In this document: positions 29,664 to 40,693 of the stretch, one piece after another
Layout of the letters: each line of letters starts with the position of its first letter
How positions within the stretch are numbered: position 1 is the first letter of the stretch
Source: Anisus vortex
Taxonomy: Eukaryota > Mollusca > Gastropoda > Planorbidae
Assembly: GCA_949126835.1 (NCBI GenBank)
Contig: OX421498.1
Coordinates: 36,689,618 to 36,753,617 of the forward strand
DNA length: 64,000 bases
Direction of reading: 5' to 3'
Program-made: the position numbers and the translations under genes
Notes under the pieces: model-generated
Told to the model about the DNA's origin: nothing
Seen by the model: the letters and a program-made list of their open reading frames with translations, nothing else
The model's database searches: none

Positions 29664-30600
29664 TTCTAGCATATTTAGTATTCATAAAGAATAACGGAGA
29701 TATGCCTTAATGCCTATATCTTTTTGTTACGATTCCAAATTGATCGAAACGGGCCAGGAAGACCCAGGGATTTTCATAAAACTTACATGACAAAGTTTAT
29801 GTTTGGTTAATAATTAATTTTCTAAACATTTAGTGTGTACATGTTTAAAACTATAATCACCAAAGTTATAAGGACTCTGGGAAAGAAGTTTACAATTATT
29901 TTAAAAAACTAACCCATAAAAACAAAGTTTTTATTATACTCCCTTTCTTTGTAAACTAAGTTTATATTTAATTTAAATTTTGATAGATTAAAATAAATAT
30001 AAGTGATATCATACCTTATGAATTTCCACACTAAAATTGTGCGCATCCTTTTTTTTTAGCTTTGTCCCGCAAAACACATAAAAAGATAACTCGCTTTGTT
30101 TCGGCTACCTTGTGTCGTTTTCATTATATTTATTTCGTAAAAACGAACATCTCCGAAAAGTTTATTTACTTCCGTCTTTTCCGGTAGAGGCAGCCATGTT
30201 TTACGTAAAATATTTTCTTCGATTCGCAAATTGGTCGAATGAATTCGTGACCATTCCAAAGGCTATGATGCTGAAAATTTGATAGAATGTATTGTTAGTC
30301 GGGACAAGTCTGCTGACCAAGTTTCATTTCCATTGGACGACGGGAAGTGGTCGAAACATCGATGCAAAGTTTTGCTAACAAGCAAGCAACCAACCAAGCA
30401 GACAGACAGACAGTACGAGTTAAAAGAAAGCGTTATGCGGCGGATCCGGTGTATAACGTTAAGCCGACTGTGTGTAGGCCCTATAATGCCGAGCGTCATC
30501 GGCAGACCCAATTTTACGAAAAAATGTGAGTTAGCCTATATTTATGAATTATAACTTTATGACTTAATAGGCCTACTAATCTATACTATTCTATAGTCTA
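29664..30600. other. Unassigned stretch with possible promoter-like segment
   Basis: Around 30170-30200 a GC-richer run contains two ETS-like motifs (CTTCCG and TTTCCGG) just before GGCAGCCATG, as in housekeeping-gene promoters. Overlapping open frames of 60-91 codons follow at 30279-30554, but none has a recognisable domain or an obvious splice partner downstream. I do not call a gene. Confidence 0.3.
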
Positions 30601-30895
30601 TAGGCTTTTATTTGAAGTTGGAGAGGCACCTCACACACCGGTATAAATGCGGCAGAGGGCAAACTTCGCCTTATGGCGGAGGCTAAAAGAGCAGCGAAGA
30701 AAAGTAAAGAACACAGGCTGCCGCTAACAATCTCCAACGGTCCAGCCTTCAATTGTAGAGATGCGACAGAACCTAGTCTCTCAATGATAGGTCTCCACAG
30801 ACACAGTCAATTTTGCAGGGCTGGCCAAATCACAGGAGCGCAGATCTAATCGTCTTTCGAGACTATGGAGCCAATGAATGAATGAATGACAATTT
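30600..30895 (+). repeat. LINE 3' end, family 2, with (AATG)n tail
   Basis: A 58-codon open segment (30673-30849) reads MAEAKRAAKKSKEH... then FNCRDATEPSLSMIGLHRH...C. This is a degenerate version of the CxxC...IGLxxHxxxC zinc finger found at the C-terminus of many non-LTR element ORFs. The fragment ends in a short AATG repeat near 30877-30888, a typical LINE tail. Confidence 0.6.
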
Positions 30896-31164
30896 TGTGT
30901 TTGATATAAATGCAAATAAAAAGTATGATAATCACAAACACGTTAATTTTGTATTAAATATTAAAACGCTTTAATGATTTTCTTTATACATCTCCTTTGC
31001 TTTTAGCCTTGGTCTTACTATGGACTTCAATTAATTGTCCCCAAAAAATAATTGTTATGAAGTAGGCCTATAAAAAAGCAGGTTGACCTATTAGGTTGTT
31101 GGCACGCTAAAGGATTTAGAAATCATAGTTTGGCACACTGTTAGCAAAAGGTTGCCGATCCCTG
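30885..31164. mobile_element. hAT-like element, copy 3 (terminal fragment, inverted)
   Basis: It ends GGTTGCCGATCCCTG and, in reverse orientation, matches about 280 bp of the left end of copies 1 and 2, including the GACCAAGGC block. It appears truncated by the LINE fragment at 30600-30895. Confidence 0.65.
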
Positions 31165-32574
31165 GGCTAGACTACTGGCGCAGGGCAGGAATCACCGCTC
31201 TGAGCAGAAAGTATGCCGTAACCGCCCCGGCTTTAACCACACTTTCTTTATGGAGGCGTCCCAGGAGAACTACCGGTAGACTCGACCACATAACGCACAC
31301 CCCGTAAGGCACACCCTGTAAGGCGCCCATCTCTATAAACATCGTATTTGTTTTTGTGAACCCTGGCGCCCGTTTCGAGGACATGGTATCCCACACGGAC
31401 CGCTTTCTAAGACAAGCGCTTCAAGCAATACACTTTGAACACCACCAGGCCTACTTGGTCCGGGAGAGCTGAATGACAAGCACTCCAGCCAAACTGAGAA
31501 ATAGAGAACTGAGCTGCTCTGAAATCATCGTTCATGACATGAAAGTCTCGCCGTTCCATCGAGACTAGCCTTGTTGCTTCCCCCGAAGCTGAATACTGAT
31601 TACCTGCCAACACAAAACTTGGATCGCCATATCATTTGATTTACATATAGCATAATAATATAGACACCTTCTATGTCAGGCTAATTTATTCCATTATAGT
31701 TCTCCCCCTGTAGAGTAAACCAGCCGATATTTATCAATTACTCTATCATTTTTTTAAACTATTTTTTAAAACACCCAATAACACTGAAATGACACCCAGC
31801 GTAGACTCTTGGGAAAACTTGCTTAGGTGTTACATTTATAATACAAAACAAGTGTGACTCTCTTTGATATAACATGGTTGTGTCAATGACTGCACGAAGT
31901 CCTACCGTGTACCCGTCGTCCTTTATAGGAGCGTCTGATAAAGAGAACATTTTCTGTGCAAGCAGGCTCCACTTTCGGAACAGTCTCAGCAGCCGTACCC
32001 GGATAGTTGTTAAAACTTCTAGGTTTATTAAGCGATTTTTATGTTGCGCAGCTGACGTAGTGCTAAAAAAAATATGCATCCAATTTCGCTAATTTCATAA
32101 CTATTTGACATGTTCCTCAACTTTGTCTTTCTTCTTTTTGTCCTTTCCAGAGAGTTTGGAACACTTCTAATATCTTTTTGTTCTTTTTCACTATATTTAC
32201 TCGTTCTTTTCTGTAGCTTTTCTTCCCTCCCAGATTCAGAAACTGCTTTATCCATGACACTCCACTTTGATCAGGCCTGTGAAGATAATCGCTTCCAGGC
32301 AAGCAGACTATCTTCACAAAGAGTCACCACGGACCATGCCAACTTAAACAGTATTCGCTTCATACCTGTTCCACGCCACCTACTGTCTCTAGGCCTTTCA
32401 CACTATGTTTGATAATTTGTTGGCTTGTGTAGCAATTCGTTATTAAGAAAGCAGATTCGTAAAGACCCGTGTCTGTTGTGCGTAGAAGCGCGATCATGAT
32501 CATGTGTGTAGAGTCCAACAGATCTAGACAACCAGCCAGTCGATGGGTGTAGTTCTCACTTCTCACCATTCGGT
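31165..32574. other. Unrecognised stretch of mixed base composition
   Basis: This 1.4-kb region is less AT-rich than its surroundings and has several minus-strand open frames of 66-106 codons (31172-31396, 31407-31613, 31759-32079, 32360-32569). None shows a known domain, shared codon style or convincing splice links. It could be an old element or a gene remnant. Confidence 0.3.
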
Positions 32575-32582
32575 AGCTTAAG

Positions 32583-33896
32583 CAGGGGCGTATTTAGGAT
32601 TGTGATGGCCCTGTTCCTAAATTTATGTGGGGGTCCATTTGCAGTGTTATCCAATGTACAGTGTTGTTGATGCTGTATGATAACCATTACCGATAACCCA
32701 CTCTGTCTGACTCTGACTGCCGATTTGGCGAACAAATTAACAGTTGCTCGTTTAAACTTTCATACATGAACAACCATGTAACATGTAGGTCTACAGTAAG
32801 TCAGTGTCAGTTAATAATCAAATGCGATTTCTCATTCATAGTAGACATATTTGTCTTATACATTACAGACGCTCCTTCTATAAAGAAGATTATTGAGTCC
32901 TACAAGTTTTTGTTGCAGTATTTTCTAGTTCAGTCTCTATCTGACTCTGACAGTTACATGCCCGCTTCGGTTTTATAATTCATTCTGATCTGAGCTTTAA
33001 TTAGTGATGTAAAAAAAAAACATGTTTTTTTTAACTTCTGTTTTATTTCATGTTTATGTGTGTGTGTTGTTTATGTGTTTATGTGTGTGTGTTGTTGTTT
33101 TTTTTGTTTAAATATTATGTACAATTTTTATTTTTGAATTACATTAGTCGTGCTGTGATTTTATTCAATATTTGTTACCCATAATTGATATCAATTCATC
33201 ACCAACAGTAGAAGACGGGTATTTTGTGTGTCCACTTCTTCGATTGCCATGTTTTGTAATGTGTTCATCTAGAAAATCATCATATTTTGCTATCAACTAG
33301 AATACCAAGAAAATTACCATTTGCGACCGAATCAAAAGTTTGATTGCTTCATCTTCAAACCCCTTTCACTTATAAACTTTATTACATTGACAAGTCGTAT
33401 GAGTACAATTATCCAGTATGTGTAACTGCAGTGGACAACTGATCGTTGAGGTCAGATTCAATGTTACCTAACTCTGCAGCTTTACGAACATACGCCAACA
33501 CAGCTTGCACATGACACGTTGATCGTTCATGCTCAGTCAACATTGCACACTAGCATAATACCAGCCATCTAAACCACTATGCGATAGCTGCGATTTAAGC
33601 TTTGATAAACAATGATGTTCAAACCGAAAGAAGGAAGTACGTAGCAGTATTCAGCATACGTGAAGAATTGCGAAAGAAAGTATGTCACGTTTCGCACAAT
33701 ACAATTATCCAGGCACAAGTCACATAAGTTTACAACCTAGAAGACCGTCCTTCATTGTGCACTTCTACAACAGCACTATTCTAACTGCCAAAAGAAAAAA
33801 CTAATAAAAATTTTTTTTGGGATGTTTGGGGGCCCCCTTTTTTGTGGGGGCCCCTGTTCCATAGGAATATGTGGAACATGCCTAAATACGCCACTG
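32583..33896. mobile_element. hAT-type element with perfect 8-bp target duplication
   Basis: The 1314-bp element begins CAGGGGCGTATTTAGG and ends CCTAAATACGCCACTG, imperfect inverted repeats of hAT type. It is flanked on both sides by AGCTTAAG (32575-32582 and 33897-33904). It has no transposase. It carries an internal LINE family-1 tail at about 32850-32905 (minus strand) and a TGTGTG-rich tract near 33055-33095. Confidence 0.88.
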
Positions 33897-34599
33897 AGCT
33901 TAAGTGGTGCGATCGTAGAGGTCATGCCACCCCTTAGGTTATATTGTAAGGTAGAAAAGGACAAGAGAATGTTGTGGCTGGCTTTAATGAGTGAAATTTG
34001 ATGTTTTTCACTTTGCTCTGAAAAGGGGCTGCCTCTTTCAAGTTATTAATCTGGGCATTCGGTCGCACCCGAATGGATCTATGTTGAAATAGGTAGACCA
34101 GTGCACCGAGAGCAGGAGTACGTACATGAAGGTTCAGTCACATTTATGTAGGAGAGGTCATGTTACAGAAGAGTCCTTGGCACATCTGGGCGTTCATTAT
34201 ATCTAAGCTGGAAAGGACTAACATTACGCATCACTCTCCTATTTATTTTTCTTGAAAAGGCTTCCGAAAAAAGCTATCCTTTTCTCTAGAAAGTGCCCAC
34301 AGTTTTCTTGATAGGAGCCCACTGTTCTTTTTAAAGGGCCAGGCTTGTATTATTTAGAAAGCCCAACAATTAATCACTTTAAAATCTCCCACATTTTAAT
34401 TCTAACAATAACCCAACTTTTGAATGTCTTGAAATGGTCGAACATTCTGTTCCCTAAAAAGACCCTATCTTGCAAAGAAGCGACTATTATTTTTAAAAAA
34501 AGCATTTTTGTCATTGAAAATACAACTATTTTTTTAAGCCGCCCCCCCTCCCCCCCCCCCCCCCCCCGGCAACGGTACTGCCACAACCCCCGAAATCGA

Positions 34600-34700
34600 A
34601 AGTCATTAAATCACGTAATGGGTTGCCTGAAATAACAAAGAAAACTAAAAACATTATTTAAAACCTTGATTAAAATGCAAGACTATAGACTCAGGGCAAG
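34600..34700 (+). repeat. LINE family 1 fragment
   Basis: Contains the GGGTTGCCTGAA block, then AACATTATTTAAAACC and ATGCAAGACTATAGACTC, in the order seen at 5880-5955 and 39590-39670. The hairpin tail is missing. It follows a C/CCCCG tract at 34540-34568. Confidence 0.55.
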
Positions 34701-35665
34701 GAAAAGCCTAGGCCTAAGCTTATAGCTCAAGCCCAAAAAAAAAACGGAGATACAGAAAACACAAAGTTTGGATAAGGGCCAAACTTACTTTTCTTAGCCT
34801 TAGCTGACGAAAAACAAACAACAGTCCTAATAGGCGGTTTTTAAACTTCGACCCCCTCCCCTTCCCAGGAACCCCAGGCGCCATACACCCTAATTACACT
34901 ACTGATATTTTGAGTTTTACTGTTTAACTTATTCTCGTTAAAATATATATATATATGCTTACATGTTTACAAATTGGACCGTATAGGTCTAATTAATTAT
35001 TTCAGCTCAATTTCATACTTTTTAAGCCGTTAATTTATGGATTGTTTATGTTAAATTCGTCCACATTCCGGTTCTTTCTGACTTTTAGGGAGTGTTTCGG
35101 TGCATTATTAAGGGCAAATAGCGCCGTTATTTGAACGTTTGACGTCTGCGTCTGGGAATGTTCAAAATCATGGCATTTTTTAAATTAATTAATTAACGTT
35201 CTCATTATTTTATATTAGGTAAAATAAAATAAAAGTGTCTTTCCCTAACGATCCGGATGCATGTGACCGAGTGACTCTATCCCAAGTCTGATTTAAGAGT
35301 CGCCAAAAGTTATTGCCCCTTATACAATGCACCAACTTTAACATACTGTGTATCCTGTTCCTAGAGAAAGCCCTATTTAAAATCTACGTCACACCAGGCT
35401 TTTACATATAATATATTTATTTATTTTACGATCTTCGGCTTTAAGGTGGATACGTATTTTAATGAAGGTGTCTTGACGTAACAAGGAAGTGGTGAAGTTA
35501 AATAGTAGAAATCCCCACTGTTGTCCGTTGCGTAGGTTACCGTTGAATTTAAAATTAAAATGTAAATATACATTTATGACATCTTAGTTGTGTAATTTTA
35601 ACTTTATCCGAATTACCCCCCCCCCAACCACACACACACACACACTTATGTAGTCTTTTTTTATT
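34700..35665. other. Intergenic stretch with no recognised feature
   Basis: I see no gene. A short (CA)n run is at about 35627-35645 and a C-homopolymer at 35617. Otherwise this is AT-rich spacer. Confidence 0.45.
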
Positions 35666-35667
35666 TA

Positions 35668-35882
35668 TTGCCTTACCTTATATGTTTGCAGACGCTCCTT
35701 CTATACAGAAGATTCTTGCTAGCTACTCTTGTCCGTGGTCTGAGTCTAATCCTGCATTTTGGTTGGTGTTTTAAAGGATGTCAAATGTAATTTTGTTGGG
35801 TTTACTGGTTTGTTTAAGGCAACCCATTCCATGCCCGTATGCCACTAGATAAGAAAGAGAACTTATATACGTGTGTTCTTGC
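35668..35882 (-). repeat. LINE family 1 3' end
   Basis: On the minus strand this has the AT-rich 3' region and hairpin (right arm GACGC on the plus strand at about 35690), preceded by the GGGTTGCCTTAAAC block and the region encoding the degenerate WNxLP motif. It ends directly at the 22-bp minisatellite. Confidence 0.65.
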
Positions 35883-35884
35883 AC

Positions 35885-37915
35885 TTATACCCAATGTATA
35901 CAACATCTATACCCAATATATACAACATTTATACCCAATGTATACAGCACTTATACTAAATGTATACAACACTTGTAGCCAATGTATACAAAATTGATAC
36001 CCAATGTATACAACACTTATACCCAATGTATACAGCACTTGTACCAAATGTATACAACACTTATACCCAATGTATACAGCACTTGTACCAAATGTATACA
36101 ATACTTGTAGCCAATGTATACAACACTTATACCCAATGTATACAGCACTTGTACCAAATGTATACAACACTTATACCCAATGTATACAGCACTTGTACCA
36201 AATGTATACAACACTTATACCCAATGTATACAGCACTTGTACCAAATGTATACAACACTTATACCCAATGTATACAGCACTTGTACCAAATGTATACAAC
36301 ACTTGTACCCAATGTATACAGCACTTGTACCAAATGTATACAGCACTTATACCCAATGTATACAGCACTTGTACCAAATGTATACAACACTTATACCCAA
36401 TGTATACAGCACTTGTACCAAATGTATACAACACTTATACCCAATGTATACAGCACTTGTACCAAATGTATACAACACTTATACCCAATGTATACAGCAC
36501 TTGTACCAAATGTATACAACACTTATACCCAATGTATACAGCACTTGTACCAAATGTATACAACACTTATACCCAATGTATACAGCACTTGTACCAAATG
36601 TAAACAACACTTATACCCAATGTATACAGCACTTGTACCAAATGTATACAACACTTATACCCAATGTATACAGCACTTGTACCAAATGTATACAACACTT
36701 GTACCCAATGTATACAGCACTTGTACCAAATGTATACAACACTTGTACCCAATGTATACAGCACTTGTACCAAATGTATACAGCACTTATACCCAATGTA
36801 TACAGCACTTGTACCAAATGTATACAACACTTATACCCAATGTATACAGCACTTGTACCAAATGTATACAACACTTATACCCAATGTATACAGCACTTGT
36901 ACCAAATGTATACAACACTTATACCCAATGTATACAGCACTTGTACCAAATGTATACAACACTTATACCCAATGTATACAGCACTTGTACCAAATGTATA
37001 CAACACTTGTACCCAATGTATACAGCACTTGTACCAAATGTATACAACACTTGTACCCAATGTATACAGCACTTGTACCAAATGTATACAGCACTTATAC
37101 CCAATGTATACAGCACTTGTACCAAATGTATACAACACTTATACCCAATGTATACAGCACTTGTACCAAATGTATACAACACTTATACCCAATGTATACA
37201 GCACTTGTACCAAATGTATACAACACTTATACCCAATGTATACAGCAATTGTACCAAATGTATACAACACTTGTACCAAATGTATACAACACTTGTACCA
37301 AATGTATACAGCACTTGTACCAAATGTATACAACACTTATACCCAATGTATACAGCACTTGTACCAAATGTATACAACACTTATACCCAATGTATACAGC
37401 ACTTGTACCAAATGTATACAACACTTATACCCAATGTATACAGCACTTGTACCAAATGTATACAACACTTATACCCAATGTATACAGCACTTGTACCAAA
37501 TGTATACAGCACTTGTACCAAATGTATACAACACTTGTACCAAATGTATACAGCACTTGTACCAAATGTATACAACACTTATACCCAATGTATACAGCAC
37601 TTGTACCAAATGTATACAACACTTATACCCAATGTATACAGCACTTGTACCAAATGTATACAACACTTATACCCAATGTATACAGCACTTGTACCCAATG
37701 TATACAGCACTTATACCCAATGTATACAGCACTTATACCCATTGTATACACCACTTGTACCCAATGTATACAACACTTATACCCAATGTAAGCTTATACA
37801 ACATGTATACCCAATGTATATAACATTTATACCAAATGTAAACAAAACGTATACCCAATGTAAATAAAACGTATACTCAATGTATACAACACTTATAACC
37901 AATGTATAGAATACA
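35885..37915. repeat. 22-bp minisatellite, about 92 copies, dimeric higher order
   Basis: About 2 kb of head-to-tail 22-bp units alternate between TATACAACACTTATACC+CAATG and TATACAGCACTTGTACC+AAATG, making a 44-bp higher-order repeat with occasional phase switches. Each junction holds the 8-bp palindrome TGTATACA. Because 22 is not a multiple of 3, every frame cycles through the same 66 bp. That is why frames up to 635 codons are open on both strands. I do not regard these as genes. Confidence 0.97.
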
Positions 37916-37999
37916 TAATATTATACTAAACACAAATGATAAGGTAATAAAAAGACACATATTGGCTATAGTAGTATTTTTTAATTTAATTACTGAACG

Positions 38000-38190
38000 G
38001 CCTGGAACCCTCATTGAGAACGGAAAAAAGGCCGACCGAGGAACACCTGGCGCAGAGAGGTGGAAGCAGATACCAAGGAACTTGGCCTTACTTGGGGGAA
38101 GTTGGTGAGACTTTTCCAGGATAGAGATGCCCGGAGGACCCTTGTGGGTGGCCTATGTCATAGGAAGGACCTTAGACGTCGATGAAAATC
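38000..38190 (+). repeat. LINE 3' coding remnant, family 3
   Basis: From 38024 to the TGA at 38183-38185 the frame reads KKGRPRNTWRREVEAD... LGLTWGKL...LFQDRDARRTLVGGLC. This is the conserved C-terminal tail of a class of non-LTR reverse transcriptases (GRPxxTWRR...W...DR..WR..V..LC). It is only a tail fragment, with no RT core upstream. Confidence 0.7.
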
Positions 38191-38407
38191 CTGTTCCTCA
38201 AGGACGAGAAAGCAGAAGAAGAAGACTGTCCAAAAATGCATAATAATAAGAAACTAAAATTATGTTCAATACGCACAGGCAAGTTACCGTAGAGGTCAAG
38301 GTTCAGTTTTCTGTCATTCCATATTTCCAAGATTCACCTTCATCTATCCCATAACCCGAGTGAGTGTCTTAGGGGCACCATTTTTTTTTATTACTGTTGG
38401 ACGATTG

Positions 38408-38513
38408 TATGCCATTCCTCTCCGTCCTGCGCCGCCCTCTAGGAATCCACAAGAGACAAGAAGGTCCACTTCTTGATGTCATCCTCCCATCGTCTCTTCT
38501 GAATGCCTCTCTT
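38408..38513 (-). repeat. LINE 3' coding remnant, family 4
   Basis: On the minus strand the frame reads RGIQKRRWEDDIKKWTFLSL, an in-frame TAG, then RAAQDGEEW. It corresponds to the common non-LTR C-terminal motif RWEDxIKxWTxLxL...RAxxxRxxW. It is a short, interrupted remnant. Confidence 0.6.
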
Positions 38514-38809
38514 TCATCCGCATTGCACTGTGCCCTGCAGGGGGGTTTTCATCAGGCCTTCGGATCTTGTCACCAGGATTGGTTTCTTCAAAAGCGTATA
38601 CTCCATGTAGACATTAATTGTTAGTGTTTTAGTAAAAACAAATTACCACACTATTCAACCTCCTGTTTTCTAATACTTTTTCGGATGCCACCTCGATTGT
38701 CGCTGACTCTTGTATTTCTATTATCTCATGTTTTTTTCTTGAGATACTCACAGCTTTCTCTGATTCTCATCGTATCTATATTTACTTAATACTCTTGCAG
38801 CCAGACTTG

Positions 38810-39200
38810 AAACTCACTTCACCGGATTGAGTATACCAAGTCGCCATAAAGGTTTGGTGAAAACAGTTGACTGTTCCCATCCACTCTCTGCCCCTGCAAT
38901 GCAGGACAGCCTAAAAGCTTCCCTGCAAATACGATACCGCGAGTCATGGTTGGGCCTAAACCTTCCGAAATAGGCACCTATAGGGCAGTGACCTGTACGA
39001 AACTGGGGCTACTGTTGCCCGATCCTTCCTGCGGAGTTGCCACAAACAGTACCCACATAGGCTCTAAGACTGGCGTTCGTGTGAACACGGAACACAGAAC
39101 CGAATGCTGTCCCCTTCTTGTTGGCGAGTCCAGACTTTGGGAGGAAGTCGTGCTAAACGTACCTCAGCAACATTGAGGACAAACACAGCGAACGGTTGAC
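38810..39200 (+). repeat. Dispersed GC-richer repeat, copy 2
   Basis: Partner of the sequence at 20165-20490, with the same block order and moderate divergence. Short open frames on both strands (such as 38946-39176) are not recognisable. Confidence 0.5.
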
Positions 39201-39389
39201 TGGACCCGTATATTCTGTGCCCTTTAGGTGGTGCAGCAGTGGTATTGCCGGACCGTAGTTTCTCTTGACCACTTTTGCATCCATTTCCTTTGATATTCAA
39301 AGAGTTCTGATTCCCATCATAAATGATAAGATGAAACTTTACATTCCCACATGAATCATGACTTATACTACTTTATATTATATATATAT

Positions 39390-39752
39390 AACCCTAGATG
39401 TCAGAAAGCCAAAGAATAAAGTAGTAATAATACACAAGGCATTAAACTCTAATTTTGAAATACAACCCAATAACAGCCTGTTCCGATGCTTAGATAAACA
39501 TAAAGACAAAAACACTTTCATTATTCCTTATGCAAGAACAATATATAAATATAAGTACTATTTTTTTTCTCGAGCGGCATTCGGGCATGAAAGGGGTTGC
39601 CTGAACAAACCAGGAAAACCAGTAACTTAACATCATTTAAAACATTAATAAAGATGCAAGACTAGACTCATACCAAGGATGAGCGTAGGACGCAATAATC
39701 TTCTTTATAGAAGGAGTGTCTGTAATATATAAGATAAGATAAAATACATTCG
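39390..39752 (+). repeat. LINE family 1 3' end (best-preserved plus-strand copy)
   Basis: Encodes a decayed RT C-terminus: VVIIHKALN, then KDKNTFIIPYARTIYKYKY, then a frameshifted WNxLP region near 39580-39600. The untranslated end carries the hairpin (GACGC at 39689-39693, GTGTC at 39716-39720, a G-U closing pair) and the TAAGATAAGATA tail. Confidence 0.75.
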
Positions 39753-40370
39753 TTTTGTTTATTAAAATAAAACTAGTAATATATTATTATAAAGAAACGT
39801 ACATATTGTGAGACACACCATTGTATGTGCATTAACCGAGATCTTTATTGTCCCAACCACAATGCCCGTAGAGCTCGAAACGCTCCCAAACCTCTGCGCT
39901 AACCCCCCCTCCCCCCCCCCCCAGCACAATACGCTTAAAATGGCAGTTGATATTAATTATATCCGAGATTTCATTGCAGCACAAATGACGTCATTGTAAG
40001 CCACGACATGTCAACCTTTCCTCCCTGCAGACAAAACGAAAGAGCAATAGAGTTGTGGTGGTATATCGCGTTACGTTTGAAAAGAAAATGGGAAAGTCTT
40101 GCCTTTTTTTATACCAAAAAATATATATAAATAGCAACCTAGATACCTTTTTATAGCACAACCTGTCAAACGAAATAAATTTTTTTAAGGGAAAGGAGAG
40201 GTGGTAGTAGGATTGTAAGTGACGCCCTATTTAAAAATATATATTTAAAAAAAAATGGGAAAAAAACAATATCCGTATCTGATTTAATAATCCAGATTTT
40301 TTCCAAAATAGAACATTGACATTAGAACAACGTAATGACACTAACGATGGGTGGGAGGAACGAAAAGGTA

Positions 40371-40660
40371 TAAAAGCAGTGTCCATAAACAGAACAAGAC
40401 AAGAACTGTAGGGAGGCTCAGCTGAGAACACAGGTCCACCCAAATTCACTTTAAAGAACAACACCAATAAAAAAAATATTTATAAAAAAGAAAAAAAAAG
40501 CCAAACCAAACTAAGGTTTCAAGTTCATGACATTTAAAGGACATAACCAATCTGTTTTATTTTATAAAAAATAATTCGAATTCCAACGCAAGATTTTAAC
40601 AACTAAAAAGGGAGGCAGGACCTGGATTATAAAAGATATTCACACTCTACAGAACATTTC
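40371..40660 (+). promoter_or_regulatory. Promoter of the chitin-binding/LamG gene, two TATA boxes
   Basis: A TATAAAAG box lies at 40627-40636, about 60 bp before the start codon, predicting a 5' UTR of roughly 35 nt. A second, GGTATAAAAGCAG at about 40368-40380, would give a 300-nt leader. Strong TATA boxes suit a highly expressed, tissue-specific gene. Which one is used cannot be told from the sequence. Confidence 0.5.
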
Positions 40661-40693
40661 TACTCGAGGAAATAAAACAAGCAATTTACCAAG

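Noticed and set aside
35960..37867. Open frames of up to 635 codons (MYTTLIPNVYSTCTKC... units)
   Set aside because: They are the 22-bp minisatellite read through; several overlapping frames on both strands are equally open, and there is no promoter, splice signal or non-repeat domain.
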